Source of the DNA: Alphaproteobacteria bacterium
Lineage (GTDB): Bacteria; Pseudomonadota; Alphaproteobacteria; Rickettsiales; JABCZZ01
Reading direction: 5' to 3'
NCBI GenBank assembly: GCA_013286285.1
Contig: JABDGA010000006.1
Span: 1-49,473 of the forward strand
Length of the DNA: 49,473 bases
In this document: in pieces, positions 33,945 to 42,818 of the stretch
How positions within the stretch are numbered: the stretch's first letter is position 1
How the letters are laid out: the number at the start of each line of letters is the position of its first letter
Translations under genes and position numbers: made by a program
Notes under the pieces: model-generated
What the model was told of the DNA's origin: nothing
Databases searched by the model: none
Seen by the model: the letters and a program-made list of their open reading frames with translations, nothing else

Positions 33945-34009
33945 GGCCTGCTGGCCTATGCGATGAACCTAACGCCTTCGGCGACTAAAGGTGCGGTCTG
34001 CTGACCGCA
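33945..34009 (-). promoter_or_regulatory. Three-hairpin 5' leader of efp
   Basis: On the plus strand: GGCC-TGCT-GGCC (33945-33956), CGCC-TTC-GGCG (33973-33983) and TGCGGTC-TGCT-GACCGCA (33992-34009). Read on the minus strand they form three short hairpins ahead of the efp ribosome-binding region. This is a structure seen in the sequence; whether it regulates efp is unknown. Confidence 0.4.
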
Positions 34010-34109
34010 TTCTCTTGCATCCGAGCAGGTTTTGCGGCGGAAAACTAGCAGATTACAATATAAAAGCAATGGGTTTACAAAGCAGCACACTACGATATAG
34101 ATTAATCTT

Positions 34110-34838
34110 ATGGTTTCTCAGGCTCCCGTTATAGGCTTTACGCTCGATTATGAAGAAAAAGGCGGCTATTCCAAGCTGCCGTGGTATGCTATCCGTGAAA
34201 ATTACCTGACGGCGGTAAGCAGCTTGGGCGCCATTCCACTGGCATTGCCGCATGAAGTAGAGCTTGTCCCACACTATCTTGAGTTGATTGACGGTTTGGT
34301 GATAACCGGAGGAGCGTTTGACGTGCCGCCAGAGTTATATGGCGAAAAAACGGTGCATAAAACAGTGACGCTCAAACACCGACGCACCGATTTTGAAAGC
34401 GCGATGACGCGGGGGGCACTGGCTGACAAAAAGCCGATTCTCGGCATATGCGGTGGCCAGCAACTATTAAATGTGATATTGGAAGGCACCCTGATCCAGC
34501 ATATCCCCGATGCCATCCTGAACGCGTTTGCCCATGAGCAGCCCAACCCACGCACGGAACCTGGGCATACAGTCAATATCACACACAATACATTGCTTCA
34601 CCGCATTACCGGAGAGACCAGCATCCCGGTTAACAGCGCCCATCATCAGGCCGTGGCAACGGTCGGCAATGGCGTCATTATCAACGCTGTAGCTCCAGAT
34701 GGCGTCATCGAAGGCATAGAATACCCTGCCCATCCTTTTTGCTTAGGCGTGGAATGGCATCCGGAATACCACATCAGCCCTGCTGACGATAAAATTTTTG
34801 CTGCGTTTGTGAAGGCTTGTAGAAAAATAAAAGGATGA
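34110..34838 (+). CDS. Peptidase C26-like glutamine amidotransferase-fold hydrolase (PuuD family)
   Basis: A 242-residue class I amidotransferase-fold protein of the gamma-glutamyl hydrolase group: LVITGGAFDVPPELYGE, the nucleophile Cys114 in ILGICGGQQLLNVILEGTLI, NSAHHQAV and the catalytic His/Glu in LGVEWHPEYH. PuuD cleaves gamma-glutamyl-GABA; other members act on other gamma-glutamyl bonds. It lacks a synthetase domain. It precedes tldD by four bases, so both are likely made from one message. Confidence 0.9.
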   Translation: MVSQAPVIGFTLDYEEKGGYSKLPWYAIRENYLTAVSSLGAIPLALPHEVELVPHYLELIDGLVITGGAFDVPPELYGEKTVHKTVTLKHRRTDFESAMTRGALADKKPILGICGGQQLLNVILEGTLIQHIPDAILNAFAHEQPNPRTEPGHTVNITHNTLLHRITGETSIPVNSAHHQAVATVGNGVIINAVAPDGVIEGIEYPAHPFCLGVEWHPEYHISPADDKIFAAFVKACRKIKG

Positions 34839-34842
34839 CACC

Positions 34843-36285
34843 ATGACGGACATAGCATTACTCGACAACCTGTTCTTTACCCGCACCGGCATGGATAAAG
34901 GCCGTGTAGGACAAATTACACGCGACGCGCTGCATGGCATGGATGACGGCGAATTGTTCCTAGAATATTCGCAGTCGGAAAGTTTTACCTTTGACGATGG
35001 CCAGTTGAAAAATGCGAGTTTTAATACGGGGCAAGGTTTTGGCCTGCGCTCAGTATTGGGGGAGGCTACCGGCTATGCCCACGCCTCCGATTTAAGCGAG
35101 GATGCGATAAAGCGTGCGGCAACCACTGTGCGGGCAGTTAATTACGGACAGGCCGGCATAGTGGCAGAAAATCGTCCGCCTTTTGGCACAAACCAAAATC
35201 TGTATAGCGACATCAATCCGCTTGCCGAAGTACCATTTGCAAAGAAAATCACGGTATTACAAGAGATAGATGCGTACTTGCGCAGCAAAGACAAGCGCGT
35301 ACGTCAGGTATCGGTGTCATTGCTGGGAAGCTGGCAGGCGGTGGAAATCATCCGCGCCGACGGCAGCCTCACCGGGGATATACGCCCGCTGGTGCGGCTG
35401 AATATCAGCGTTGTGGCCGAAGAGAACGGACGCATGGAAACTGGATCGCACGGCGCGGGTGCACGCACGGCCTATGCGGAATATATAGATGAATCCCACT
35501 GGAAAGCGCAGGCTGAAAAAGCCTTACGGCAGGCGCTCACGAATCTGGAATCCAGGCCTGCCCCCGCCGGGGAGATGCCGGTGATCATCGGCAACGCCTG
35601 GTGCGGTGTCCTGCTGCATGAAGCGGTAGGCCATGGGCTGGAGGGTGATTTCAACCGCAAGAAAACTTCTGCCTTCGCAGGACTGATGGGCAAGCGCGTC
35701 GCAGCAAAAGGGGTAACTGTCATTGACGACGGTACAATTGCCAACCGGCGCGGCTCGCTTTCGATTGACGATGAAGGCACCCCAAGCAACCGCACAACAT
35801 TGATTGAAGACGGAATTCTGACCGGGTATATTCAGGACCGCTTGAACGCAAGACTTATGGGAGTCAAACCCACCGGCAATGGCAGGCGTGAAAGCTATGC
35901 CCACCAGCCGATGCCGCGCATGACCAATACCTACATGCTCGGTGGCGACGCAAAGGTGGAAGATATGATACGTTCCGTCAAACGCGGGCTCTATGCAGTG
36001 AACTTTGGTGGCGGTCAGGTGGATATTACCTCCGGCAAGTTCGTGTTCTCGGCATCGGAAGCGTATATGGTTGAAAATGGGAAAATTACCTATCCGGTAA
36101 AAGGGGCAACTCTTATCGGCAACGGCCCGGACATATTGACGAAAGTCAGCGCCATCGGCAATGATATGCGGCTGGATGACGGAGTCGGCACTTGCGGAAA
36201 AGCAGGCCAAAGCGTGCCTGTCGGGGTCGGGCAGCCTACCCTGCTGATTGACCGCATGACGGTCGGGGGTACGGAAGTCGGTTAA
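34843..36285 (+). CDS. tldD: Metalloprotease TldD
   Basis: TldD, with its partner TldE, forms a zinc protease that cuts unstructured peptides, as in microcin B17 maturation and CcdA turnover. The 480-residue sequence carries the His259-Glu260-x3-His264 motif in LLHEAVGHGLEGDFNRKK, DEGTPSNRTTLIEDGILTGY, and NFGGGQVDITSGKFVFSASEAY near the C-terminus. TldE is not nearby. No microcin-precursor-like ORF was found next to it. It is coupled to the preceding hydrolase. Confidence 0.95.
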   Translation: MTDIALLDNLFFTRTGMDKGRVGQITRDALHGMDDGELFLEYSQSESFTFDDGQLKNASFNTGQGFGLRSVLGEATGYAHASDLSEDAIKRAATTVRAVNYGQAGIVAENRPPFGTNQNLYSDINPLAEVPFAKKITVLQEIDAYLRSKDKRVRQVSVSLLGSWQAVEIIRADGSLTGDIRPLVRLNISVVAEENGRMETGSHGAGARTAYAEYIDESHWKAQAEKALRQALTNLESRPAPAGEMPVIIGNAWCGVLLHEAVGHGLEGDFNRKKTSAFAGLMGKRVAAKGVTVIDDGTIANRRGSLSIDDEGTPSNRTTLIEDGILTGYIQDRLNARLMGVKPTGNGRRESYAHQPMPRMTNTYMLGGDAKVEDMIRSVKRGLYAVNFGGGQVDITSGKFVFSASEAYMVENGKITYPVKGATLIGNGPDILTKVSAIGNDMRLDDGVGTCGKAGQSVPVGVGQPTLLIDRMTVGGTEVG

Positions 36286-36351
36286 TTGTCATAATATCTT
36301 CACTTGTTCTTCCCTCTATCCCTAGGCAAAATAAGGGCTGGAGTCCAAATT

Positions 36352-36750
36352 ATGGCAACCAAGTCAGGAGATTTTGCAAAAACCGGCGCGATTTGGGGAG
36401 CAATCTTAGGCACGCTTTTCATCGGCCTTGAGCTGCTTGCCTATGGAATCGCGGCAGGCTTCATATGCGGGGGACCGCTGCATGTAATACTCGGCATTGT
36501 AATAGCCGGCGCGTTAGGGGCAGCCACCGGGGCGCTTATTTTGGCTGCAGCAGGTGCAATACTCGGATTATTCTTTCATACACATAACAGTTCAGACACA
36601 CAACAGACTGGAAAGCGCCGTTTCTCACAGGAACCACAGCAAGATATTTCACAGCAGCAGGAACCCGATACGCCACAGCAGAACCAAACCCAATTCCAAG
36701 ACTTGGTCACTAGCAAACGCGGGCAGCAGACAGTACACACCCCGACGTAA
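36352..36750 (+). CDS. Small glycine-rich membrane protein (132 aa)
   Basis: Two or three membrane segments lie at about 10-38 and 50-77 (GAIWGAILGTLFIGLELLAY; ILGIVIAGALGAATGALIL; AAAGAILGLFF) with many small residues (Gly/Ala) suited to helix packing. They are followed by a polar Gln-rich tail (PQQDISQQQEPDTPQQNQTQ) ending HTPT. The ATG at 36352 has a GGAG nine bases upstream and matches a cleaner start than the one at 36304. It follows tldD by 66 bases on the same strand. Glycine-zipper-like organisation; family unknown. Confidence 0.6.
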   Translation: MATKSGDFAKTGAIWGAILGTLFIGLELLAYGIAAGFICGGPLHVILGIVIAGALGAATGALILAAAGAILGLFFHTHNSSDTQQTGKRRFSQEPQQDISQQQEPDTPQQNQTQFQDLVTSKRGQQTVHTPT

Positions 36751-37242
36751 TTACTGATCCAGCAGCAAGTTTACCATCCCATCCACATTTTCAAGGGTCG
36801 CCGACCTTCCATCCGCAACGGCCTCATACCTCAGAACGCCTTTCTTATCGAGGACATACACCAAGGGGATCTCCGCCGGCCAGCCAAAATCATTGCTCTT
36901 TATCCCATCCGCCATCACAGTACGGTAGCTGAATTTCTGCATGACTTCCTTCACTTTTTCCCGTTTTTCCGGCTTGTCGATGCTTACCGCCACTATTTCC
37001 AATCCTTTAGCATGATGGCTGCGGTAGTATGCGTCGAGCCCCGGCATTTCCGCACGGCAATCCGGACACCATGTCGCCCAGAATTGCACCAGAACTACTT
37101 TGCCGCGCAGTTTGCTGATATCCACCACTCCGCCGTCCATATCCTGCACCACCAGCGCAGGCATGCTGCCTATCTCAGGCTTGGAAAAGGCAGGCAGGGA
37201 AAAGCCCATTAATAGAAAAAATAATATAACCATTCTCATCAT
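36751..37242 (-). CDS. TlpA/ResA-type thiol-disulfide oxidoreductase
   Basis: A 163-residue thioredoxin-fold protein with an N-terminal signal or anchor (MVILFFLLMGFSLPAFS) and active site WATWCPDCRAEM (Cys59, Cys62; CPDC). The TlpA pattern follows: LRGKVVLVQFWATWC, IVAVSIDKPEKREK and a cis-Pro region PLVYVLDKKG. It is convergent and adjacent to the membrane protein gene and follows an outer-membrane barrel gene by 61 bases, so it probably keeps thiols of that barrel or of copper/haem proteins reduced. Confidence 0.9.
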   Translation of the reverse strand: MMRMVILFFLLMGFSLPAFSKPEIGSMPALVVQDMDGGVVDISKLRGKVVLVQFWATWCPDCRAEMPGLDAYYRSHHAKGLEIVAVSIDKPEKREKVKEVMQKFSYRTVMADGIKSNDFGWPAEIPLVYVLDKKGVLRYEAVADGRSATLENVDGMVNLLLDQ

Positions 37243-37303
37243 GCGTTATCCTGTAATACATTAGCTTGAAGAAAATCATACCATGAATAAATACAGCTAT
37301 ACA

Positions 37304-38209
37304 CTAGAAATTACGACTGAGCGCCACCTTAAAAAATACCGGCGCCGTCAGTTGGTTGCCAGTAACGTCCTGATAGATCGGGAGTGAGACGAATGTATCC
37401 AGACGCCATGCCTTGACGGCCACTTCAACCCCGGGTGATAACAGCACGCGCTTGTAGCCGCTATTGTCCGGATTCGCCGCTGGCCCGCGATCGCTCAGGC
37501 GGTAGGAGCCCAAAATCTGGGCAATGGGGGTAATCTTGATACCTGCGATTGACCATTTTTCATAATATACACCGCCTGCAGCATCCACTTCCGTTCCCGG
37601 CCGGTAGCCTGCGGTAATCAGAAACGGCTGATCGATTTGCCCGTTGACAAACCACCCCCATATATTGTCAGCCGTGATTCTTCCCATGTGATATGCCCCG
37701 AGCAGGAGATCGGTGCTGCCACTGCCAATGGCGCTGTCGCGGTCGAAATTCGCATAGGAATAATCGCCGGTGGGCAGCTTCATGCCGAAGGTCACGCCGG
37801 TGGACATATCAGGCGAGAAACCGGAATAAATGCCGCCCACACGCACATCGCCGAAATTATCGTGCCGGAATCCGGCGATATTGCCATCATCGTCCGTGGT
37901 GCTGAAATACCGATCCGTATACGGCACAGTCGCGGTTACTCCCCAGTCCCGGTTGAACATGTACTGTCCTCCCAATACGAAGAATTGGCTGCGCAGTACC
38001 TTATCATCATTATTTTCCGCGCCAGAACTGGAGGTGCGGCTCCAGTTGACGTTCTGGTTCATGAAGTCGTATTCCGCCCAGACGGTGCCGCCCTCGCCGG
38101 TGGGCAGCATCATTCCTGTCTGCACGTCGAACACACCACAGCCGCAGGCACACGCCAATGCCATTTTCGGAACAAGTAAAATTATAAGTAATAAAATTCG
38201 GTTACGCAT
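37304..38209 (-). CDS. Outer-membrane beta-barrel protein with Cys-rich mature N-terminus
   Basis: A 301-residue protein with a signal peptide ending after LVPKMALA, followed immediately by CACGCGVFDVQTG (four near-adjacent Cys/Gly positions), then alternating strands typical of an outer-membrane barrel (GVTATVPYTDRYFS, SYRLSDRG) and ending in a C-terminal aromatic (SRNF). The CACGCGVF start could hold a metal or a lipid, or pair with TlpA. Related barrels, to my recollection, sit beside TlpA-like genes; I cannot name the family. Probably transcribed with the TlpA-like gene downstream. Confidence 0.75.
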   Translation of the reverse strand: MRNRILLLIILLVPKMALACACGCGVFDVQTGMMLPTGEGGTVWAEYDFMNQNVNWSRTSSSGAENNDDKVLRSQFFVLGGQYMFNRDWGVTATVPYTDRYFSTTDDDGNIAGFRHDNFGDVRVGGIYSGFSPDMSTGVTFGMKLPTGDYSYANFDRDSAIGSGSTDLLLGAYHMGRITADNIWGWFVNGQIDQPFLITAGYRPGTEVDAAGGVYYEKWSIAGIKITPIAQILGSYRLSDRGPAANPDNSGYKRVLLSPGVEVAVKAWRLDTFVSLPIYQDVTGNQLTAPVFFKVALSRNF

Positions 38210-38328
38210 TCATATCTCCTGATAATTTCTGGTCGATTCAATAGATCATCAGACGCCTATATTCATTACGCGGAAACCGGAAAACCGGCGCGGCAATGAC
38301 ATGACATCTGCTATGGGATAAAAAATCT

Positions 38329-38709
38329 TCAGGAAAAATACGGAGGCGAGCGGGAAGAGGCGTTGCTGAAAGCGGATTGTCGGATGAAATGCGGTGAAAC
38401 GATAATACGAGGAGGCGCATAATAAACAGGATGTACATTTATCGCTATTTCTGCCTGCCCAAAAGCCATTATGGCGTTGATGGCAAATGCACATAACCCG
38501 TCCGGGCAAGGTTTGCCATCATGCGAGTGATGCATATGTCCGGCATGGGCGGAATGGTCATGGCCGTCGCACAGGACAACGGAAAATAACCCTTTTTGCT
38601 GCCCGGAAAAATCCGGCATATAGCCTGCTGGAATAAGGCTGCGCAGCCCCAAACCAAGCAGGGCTATCAGAATGACAAAGTGCCTCAAATGCGTACGGGA
38701 ACAAAACAT
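38329..38709 (-). CDS. DUF2946-type His-rich membrane-associated protein
   Basis: A 126-residue protein: a hydrophobic N-terminus (FVILIALLGLGLRSLIPAGYMPD, typical of the DUF2946 family), a His/Cys cluster (CDGHDHSAHAGHMHHSHDGK, CPDGLCAFA) and a C-terminus ending SRSPPYFS. DUF2946 proteins occur in copper-related loci. The His/Cys cluster would fit copper or zinc binding, in keeping with the nearby EfeB, TlpA and barrel genes. Function is inferred from family and context only. Confidence 0.75.
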   Translation of the reverse strand: MFCSRTHLRHFVILIALLGLGLRSLIPAGYMPDFSGQQKGLFSVVLCDGHDHSAHAGHMHHSHDGKPCPDGLCAFAINAIMAFGQAEIAINVHPVYYAPPRIIVSPHFIRQSAFSNASSRSPPYFS

Positions 38710-38768
38710 GCGAGCTAAGATTAGGAATCCCGCATTTTATACTCTATACACGCATAAACACAATTACT

Positions 38769-40043
38769 TTATGCAGCCTCAAACAGTCCCTGCCCTATGT
38801 ACTCGCCTTTACCAACACCGCGCGGGCAGGCAAAAAGACCACTGCCAGTATGGGTGACAAACTGGTTGAGCGCATCGAGCTTGGCCATATTCTCAAAAAT
38901 CTTGATGAATCCGGTGCGTGGATCACGTTGGTAGCACATGAATAAAAGTCCGGCATCGTATTCCAATCCCTGACGCCAGGGCGGCCAGCGCTCCGCGATG
39001 AAATTGATGCCGTCATTATAGGAATAGCCACGCCGCAATATCTGTACACCGTCGTTCGCCGCCGCTGCACCTAGCCGCACATGCGCGCTCTCAGGGATGA
39101 TGAAATTCCCGTCCTTGTCGACCGCATCGAGATCAAGCACGTCAAATTCATTTTTCTTTCCGAGCGGTGCACCGGAATCTTTATAGCGGCCAATCGTCTG
39201 CTCCTGAAAATTCACCCCCACGCTCTCCCAATGCTCAAGCGCGATCCGAATCTTGCGGACGACCATGTAGCTTCCCCCCTGCATCCAGGAAGGTCCTTCG
39301 CTGCCGACCCATACGAATTTATCAAATTCCTGCGCTTTGGGGTTCTGGGTGCCGTCTTTAAATCCCTGCAGATTGCGCGGTGTTTCACCGCTGGCCGGTT
39401 TGGAAGCAAACCCGGTCTGCACCCAGCGTATCTGCGCTATATCCGTTGCCAGCCGGGTAAGTTCCCGAACGGCATGAAACGCCACCTGCGGATCATCGGC
39501 ACAGGCCTGCACCGATATATCCCCGCCGCTCTTGCTTTCCACTAATTGATCACCGTTGAATTTCGGCAGGTCCACGAGCGCTTCCGGCCTTTGTTTTGCA
39601 AGGTTGTAACGATCCTTTCCATCCTTGATGAATATCCCTGGTCCGAAACCAAAGGTAAGCGTCAGCTTGGCGGGCGAAAGCCCCAAGGCATCGCCATTAT
39701 CGCCGGCGGGTTTGCTTAAATCCTGCTGAAGAGGCTGCGCGGTTTTTCCTTCCGTCATCCGGGAAGCGGCTTGCGTCCATGCCTTCATCAGCTTTACGAT
39801 ATCGTCGCGCCGGGAGGCAATCAGATCAAACGTTGCAAAATAGGTCTGATTCTGTGGATCTGTTGTAATCCCGGCTTGATGCGTCCCCAAAAACGGGATG
39901 ATGACGCTGCCGCCAGAACCAGAAACAGAATCCATCGCATAGCGCGCGCCATAGCCCGCACCGGCAGCAACAGCCACCCCCCCGAATCCCTTGAGGAAGC
40001 TTCGGCGGTTCATGTTACCCAGACTTTTGAACGGGCATCCCAT
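38769..40043 (-). CDS. efeB: EfeB-like Tat-exported DyP-type haem peroxidase
   Basis: A 424-residue protein with a twin-arginine leader NRRSFLKGFGGVAVAAGAGYG. The DyP motif GFKDG is at 227-231 (QGFKDGTQNPK, numbering from the ATG at 40043), with the C-terminal haem-binding block ESAHVRLGAAAAND and ILRRGYSYNDG. EfeB acts with EfeU/EfeO in iron uptake or haem handling; neither is next door. The ATG at 40013 (MNRRSFLKG) would start closer to the Tat motif; the longer start adds ten residues. It follows the beta-propeller gene by two bases and ends a minus-strand operon with it and OprB. Confidence 0.92.
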   Translation of the reverse strand: MGCPFKSLGNMNRRSFLKGFGGVAVAAGAGYGARYAMDSVSGSGGSVIIPFLGTHQAGITTDPQNQTYFATFDLIASRRDDIVKLMKAWTQAASRMTEGKTAQPLQQDLSKPAGDNGDALGLSPAKLTLTFGFGPGIFIKDGKDRYNLAKQRPEALVDLPKFNGDQLVESKSGGDISVQACADDPQVAFHAVRELTRLATDIAQIRWVQTGFASKPASGETPRNLQGFKDGTQNPKAQEFDKFVWVGSEGPSWMQGGSYMVVRKIRIALEHWESVGVNFQEQTIGRYKDSGAPLGKKNEFDVLDLDAVDKDGNFIIPESAHVRLGAAAANDGVQILRRGYSYNDGINFIAERWPPWRQGLEYDAGLLFMCYQRDPRTGFIKIFENMAKLDALNQFVTHTGSGLFACPRGVGKGEYIGQGLFEAA

Positions 40044-40045
40044 GC

Positions 40046-41191
40046 TTACTGCGCCAGTACCACCGTGTTCATGTCATCCTCCACATAATAGAACCCCTTG
40101 CCGTCCGGCTTCATCACGATGCCGAAGAGATCGCCGTTTCCCGGCGGGGATTGCGCCTGATCGGCATCAATCCACTGCGCGTAGATCTGCTTGCCTGCCA
40201 CCGGGTCAATTTCCACCACCTGGCCATTGATCGCGTTGGTCACCAGCAGATGCCCATCCGGCGCGGTGGTCATTGCCAGCGGACGTTGCAACAGGCCGTC
40301 TTTCGTTACTTCACGCCCCTGCCCGGCACTCGCAGTGCGGGCAGTGGCATCGGGAATGGCGATAATCCGGTTGCCCACGCTATCGGATACATAGAGCGTT
40401 TTACCGTCCTGCGCAAGAGCGAGGCCGGTTGGGCCGACCAGAAACGCATCCTTGCTGGAACGCGCATTGAGTCCATCCGCAATGACGGTCTGGCTTTTAA
40501 ACACCGGCGGCTTACCCTGCGGAATGGCGAGATCAATCCTGAGTACCGTCGCTTTCTTGATGGTGGTCGGAAAGCCTGTCGCCGGATCTTTTACCTCAGG
40601 GCCTGGCACATCAAAGCCCGCGTTACTTACAAACAGGGTAGCCGTGGCGCCATTATCAATTGCGGCGATATTTCCCCAGGGACCGTTGATTTTCGGGCCA
40701 GATACCGCATGTATGAAATTACCGTTGGAATCAAGCACAATCAGACATCCATTTCCCTTGGTGCGCGTCGTCCCGTCCGTACTCGGCGTGCTCCCGACGA
40801 TAATCCAACCGCTTTTCAGCATCGTCATGGCGGTAGTAAGCCCGACACCGCCGGGACATTGTTCCAGATGCTTCGGCAGCTTCGCGATTAAAGACGTTTT
40901 CTTGGTAGTGGGATTATAATCAAGAATGGTCGTGCCCGTCCCCTGCAGGTTGGAAATATCATTGAAATTATCCACCAACAGGTCATCCTTTTGAATCTTG
41001 CCAGAGGAAACCGGCGCTACTACAAGGGCGTAAGGATTCAGATCCCCGTTTTCCGTAATGGTCGTGGTCAGCGTCACGTGCCGGTGAATATTCTCCAGAA
41101 AGCCCTTTTGTTCATCGGCTTTCGCAGCATTCACAGAGAAAGTAGCCGCAGTCATCAACAGGGTCAAAAGAGTAAAAGATCGTATATGCAT
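40046..41191 (-). CDS. Exported NHL/SMP-30-type beta-propeller protein
   Basis: A 381-residue protein with a signal peptide (LLTLLMTAATFSVNAAKA) and repeated six-bladed propeller units: GLALAQDGKTLYVSDSVGNR, AMTTAPDGHLLVTNAINGQV, GIVMKPDGKGFYYVEDD. There is a lone Cys in LEQCPGGVGL and another in GNGCLIVLD. It is two bases before efeB, so the pair is likely one operon. In other bacteria, I recall similar propellers beside DyP peroxidases; it may be a substrate-binding or partner protein. The ligand is unknown. Confidence 0.75.
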   Translation of the reverse strand: MHIRSFTLLTLLMTAATFSVNAAKADEQKGFLENIHRHVTLTTTITENGDLNPYALVVAPVSSGKIQKDDLLVDNFNDISNLQGTGTTILDYNPTTKKTSLIAKLPKHLEQCPGGVGLTTAMTMLKSGWIIVGSTPSTDGTTRTKGNGCLIVLDSNGNFIHAVSGPKINGPWGNIAAIDNGATATLFVSNAGFDVPGPEVKDPATGFPTTIKKATVLRIDLAIPQGKPPVFKSQTVIADGLNARSSKDAFLVGPTGLALAQDGKTLYVSDSVGNRIIAIPDATARTASAGQGREVTKDGLLQRPLAMTTAPDGHLLVTNAINGQVVEIDPVAGKQIYAQWIDADQAQSPPGNGDLFGIVMKPDGKGFYYVEDDMNTVVLAQ

Positions 41192-41214
41192 GGATTGCTC
41201 CTTAATAATAGCAC

Positions 41215-42696
41215 TCAGAATAATATATTAGTGCGGATACCCAACACCGCTTCGTTTCCAACTTTCCCGCCCGTATTGGGATTCAGGATCCCAGCACCAG
41301 GATTGATAACATACTGGAAATCCGGCTGCAACTGCCACCAGGGCATCAACTGGTACTGGTAGGTTGCTTCTATGAAAGTCTCCCCGGTCTGTACCGGCGT
41401 ATAAGTACCGAAAAAAGTCTGCGCCCTGTCAAACGCACCGACGCTGTTGCTGACATGCGCATAGCCCATGCCAATGCCTATGGTGTCATCATCACGCCCG
41501 ATAAACGGCTCGTGCAGTGTAAATCCGGCGTTCAGACTGAAATCGATCAGGTTGCGATCAGTCAGCGGCGTCCCCATGATACGGGTAAAAAAGTTGAGCG
41601 TGCGATCATCCACGTTCTCCGAATGCCACAGCATCTGATCGGCCACTGCGTAAATAGCGTAATTGCCCCGATGCGATTTCGCAACGCCGTTGGTGCCGGG
41701 ATCCGCCAGCGAGCGCCCTGTCGTGTCATACTGCTCATCAGCGAAGCTTTCGCTATTATACCAGATGCCCAGCTTGTAAAGACGCGAGAGCGGCTGTGGC
41801 CCATCCGCACTCACCATCGAGCCCAGCGCCGGATATGCATATTGCACTTCGGCAATCGCCAGCACGCCGCCATTCAAAGGAAAGGTAGTGCCCGACGGGT
41901 TGGCATGCTGTGAATCCGGGTTGTTATTGTCGCTGGCCGGGCTGCCGTTATACACCCCCGCCAGAAACGTCAAAGCGTCATTAGGCTTCGCCCGCATCCG
42001 CACTCCCAGCGCGGACAGAGGGTAAGCTGGCCCGCCGCCGGGGAGGTCCGCCGATGGCACCATTGGCCAGCCGAACATAGTATTGACAAAATAATTGGCA
42101 TTCTGGCTGACCATGAATTCCTGATCCAGGCTTTGCTGGCCGATTTTTACATCCATCCTGTCCTGATCGAGAAATTTCTGTTGATACCACAGTTCCCAGA
42201 GCCGTGTCTTATCATCCGCCTCAATCCCGCTTGCGGTCTGCAGGCTGCCAAGGTTATCGGCGCTTAAATTGCGACCATGTATCTGCAAGCCGCTGACATT
42301 GAACGTTCCCCCATACCAGCCAAATGCGCGCTGGGTATCCAACTGCATCACTGCCTGGGTAAGGCCGTCATACTCAAATCCTTTGCGTGTGCCGCCAGTG
42401 AGATTGCCCAGCACTTCACTGGTCTCCTGCAGCCCAAGCGTGATTCCATATTGCCCCAGCCATGGCCGCACGCCCCACATGTCACCTAACATCGCGTTAC
42501 GGCGCGATATGCTGTCAATGAATCCTACCTGTCCCCCCTTAGGGGTAGCGCCGGCAGGACCGCTAAAAGCAGGATTATCTGCATCAATAGACATTGTCAT
42601 CGGTGGCGGCGCTGCCATAGCGGAGGAAGATAATAGCCCCACAGCAACACTTGCTGCCAAAGGTAATAACGACTGCATCCTGGGAATCATATTCAT
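41215..42696 (-). CDS. Carbohydrate porin (OprB family)
   Basis: A 493-residue outer-membrane protein with a signal peptide (LLPLAASVAVGLLSSSAMA). It shows an OprB-like layout: an early LGQYGITLGLQETSEVLGN, GTFNVSGLQIHGRNLS, WELWYQQKFLDQDRMDVKIG, GLQ/QFMVSQNANYFVNTMFGWP, and a final GNEAVLGIRTNILF ending in Phe. It would form a sugar- or small-solute-selective channel. It lies 23 bases upstream of the beta-propeller-efeB pair. Confidence 0.88.
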   Translation of the reverse strand: MNMIPRMQSLLPLAASVAVGLLSSSAMAAPPPMTMSIDADNPAFSGPAGATPKGGQVGFIDSISRRNAMLGDMWGVRPWLGQYGITLGLQETSEVLGNLTGGTRKGFEYDGLTQAVMQLDTQRAFGWYGGTFNVSGLQIHGRNLSADNLGSLQTASGIEADDKTRLWELWYQQKFLDQDRMDVKIGQQSLDQEFMVSQNANYFVNTMFGWPMVPSADLPGGGPAYPLSALGVRMRAKPNDALTFLAGVYNGSPASDNNNPDSQHANPSGTTFPLNGGVLAIAEVQYAYPALGSMVSADGPQPLSRLYKLGIWYNSESFADEQYDTTGRSLADPGTNGVAKSHRGNYAIYAVADQMLWHSENVDDRTLNFFTRIMGTPLTDRNLIDFSLNAGFTLHEPFIGRDDDTIGIGMGYAHVSNSVGAFDRAQTFFGTYTPVQTGETFIEATYQYQLMPWWQLQPDFQYVINPGAGILNPNTGGKVGNEAVLGIRTNILF

Positions 42697-42818
42697 TTTT
42701 ATTTTTGCAATTAATAATTATTATTAATGGTAACGCATCTTCTATAAGAGCGTTCCTTGGACGAGTCAATATGTAAATGAGAGTGATTCGCAAAATGCAC
42801 TTCAGGAGTGGTTGCCTT

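Noticed and set aside
38249-38509. Two alternative minus frames next to DUF2946 (38238-38438, 38249-38509)
   Set aside because: They overlap the DUF2946 frame, which has the recognised RSLIPAGYMPD motif and His/Cys cluster.
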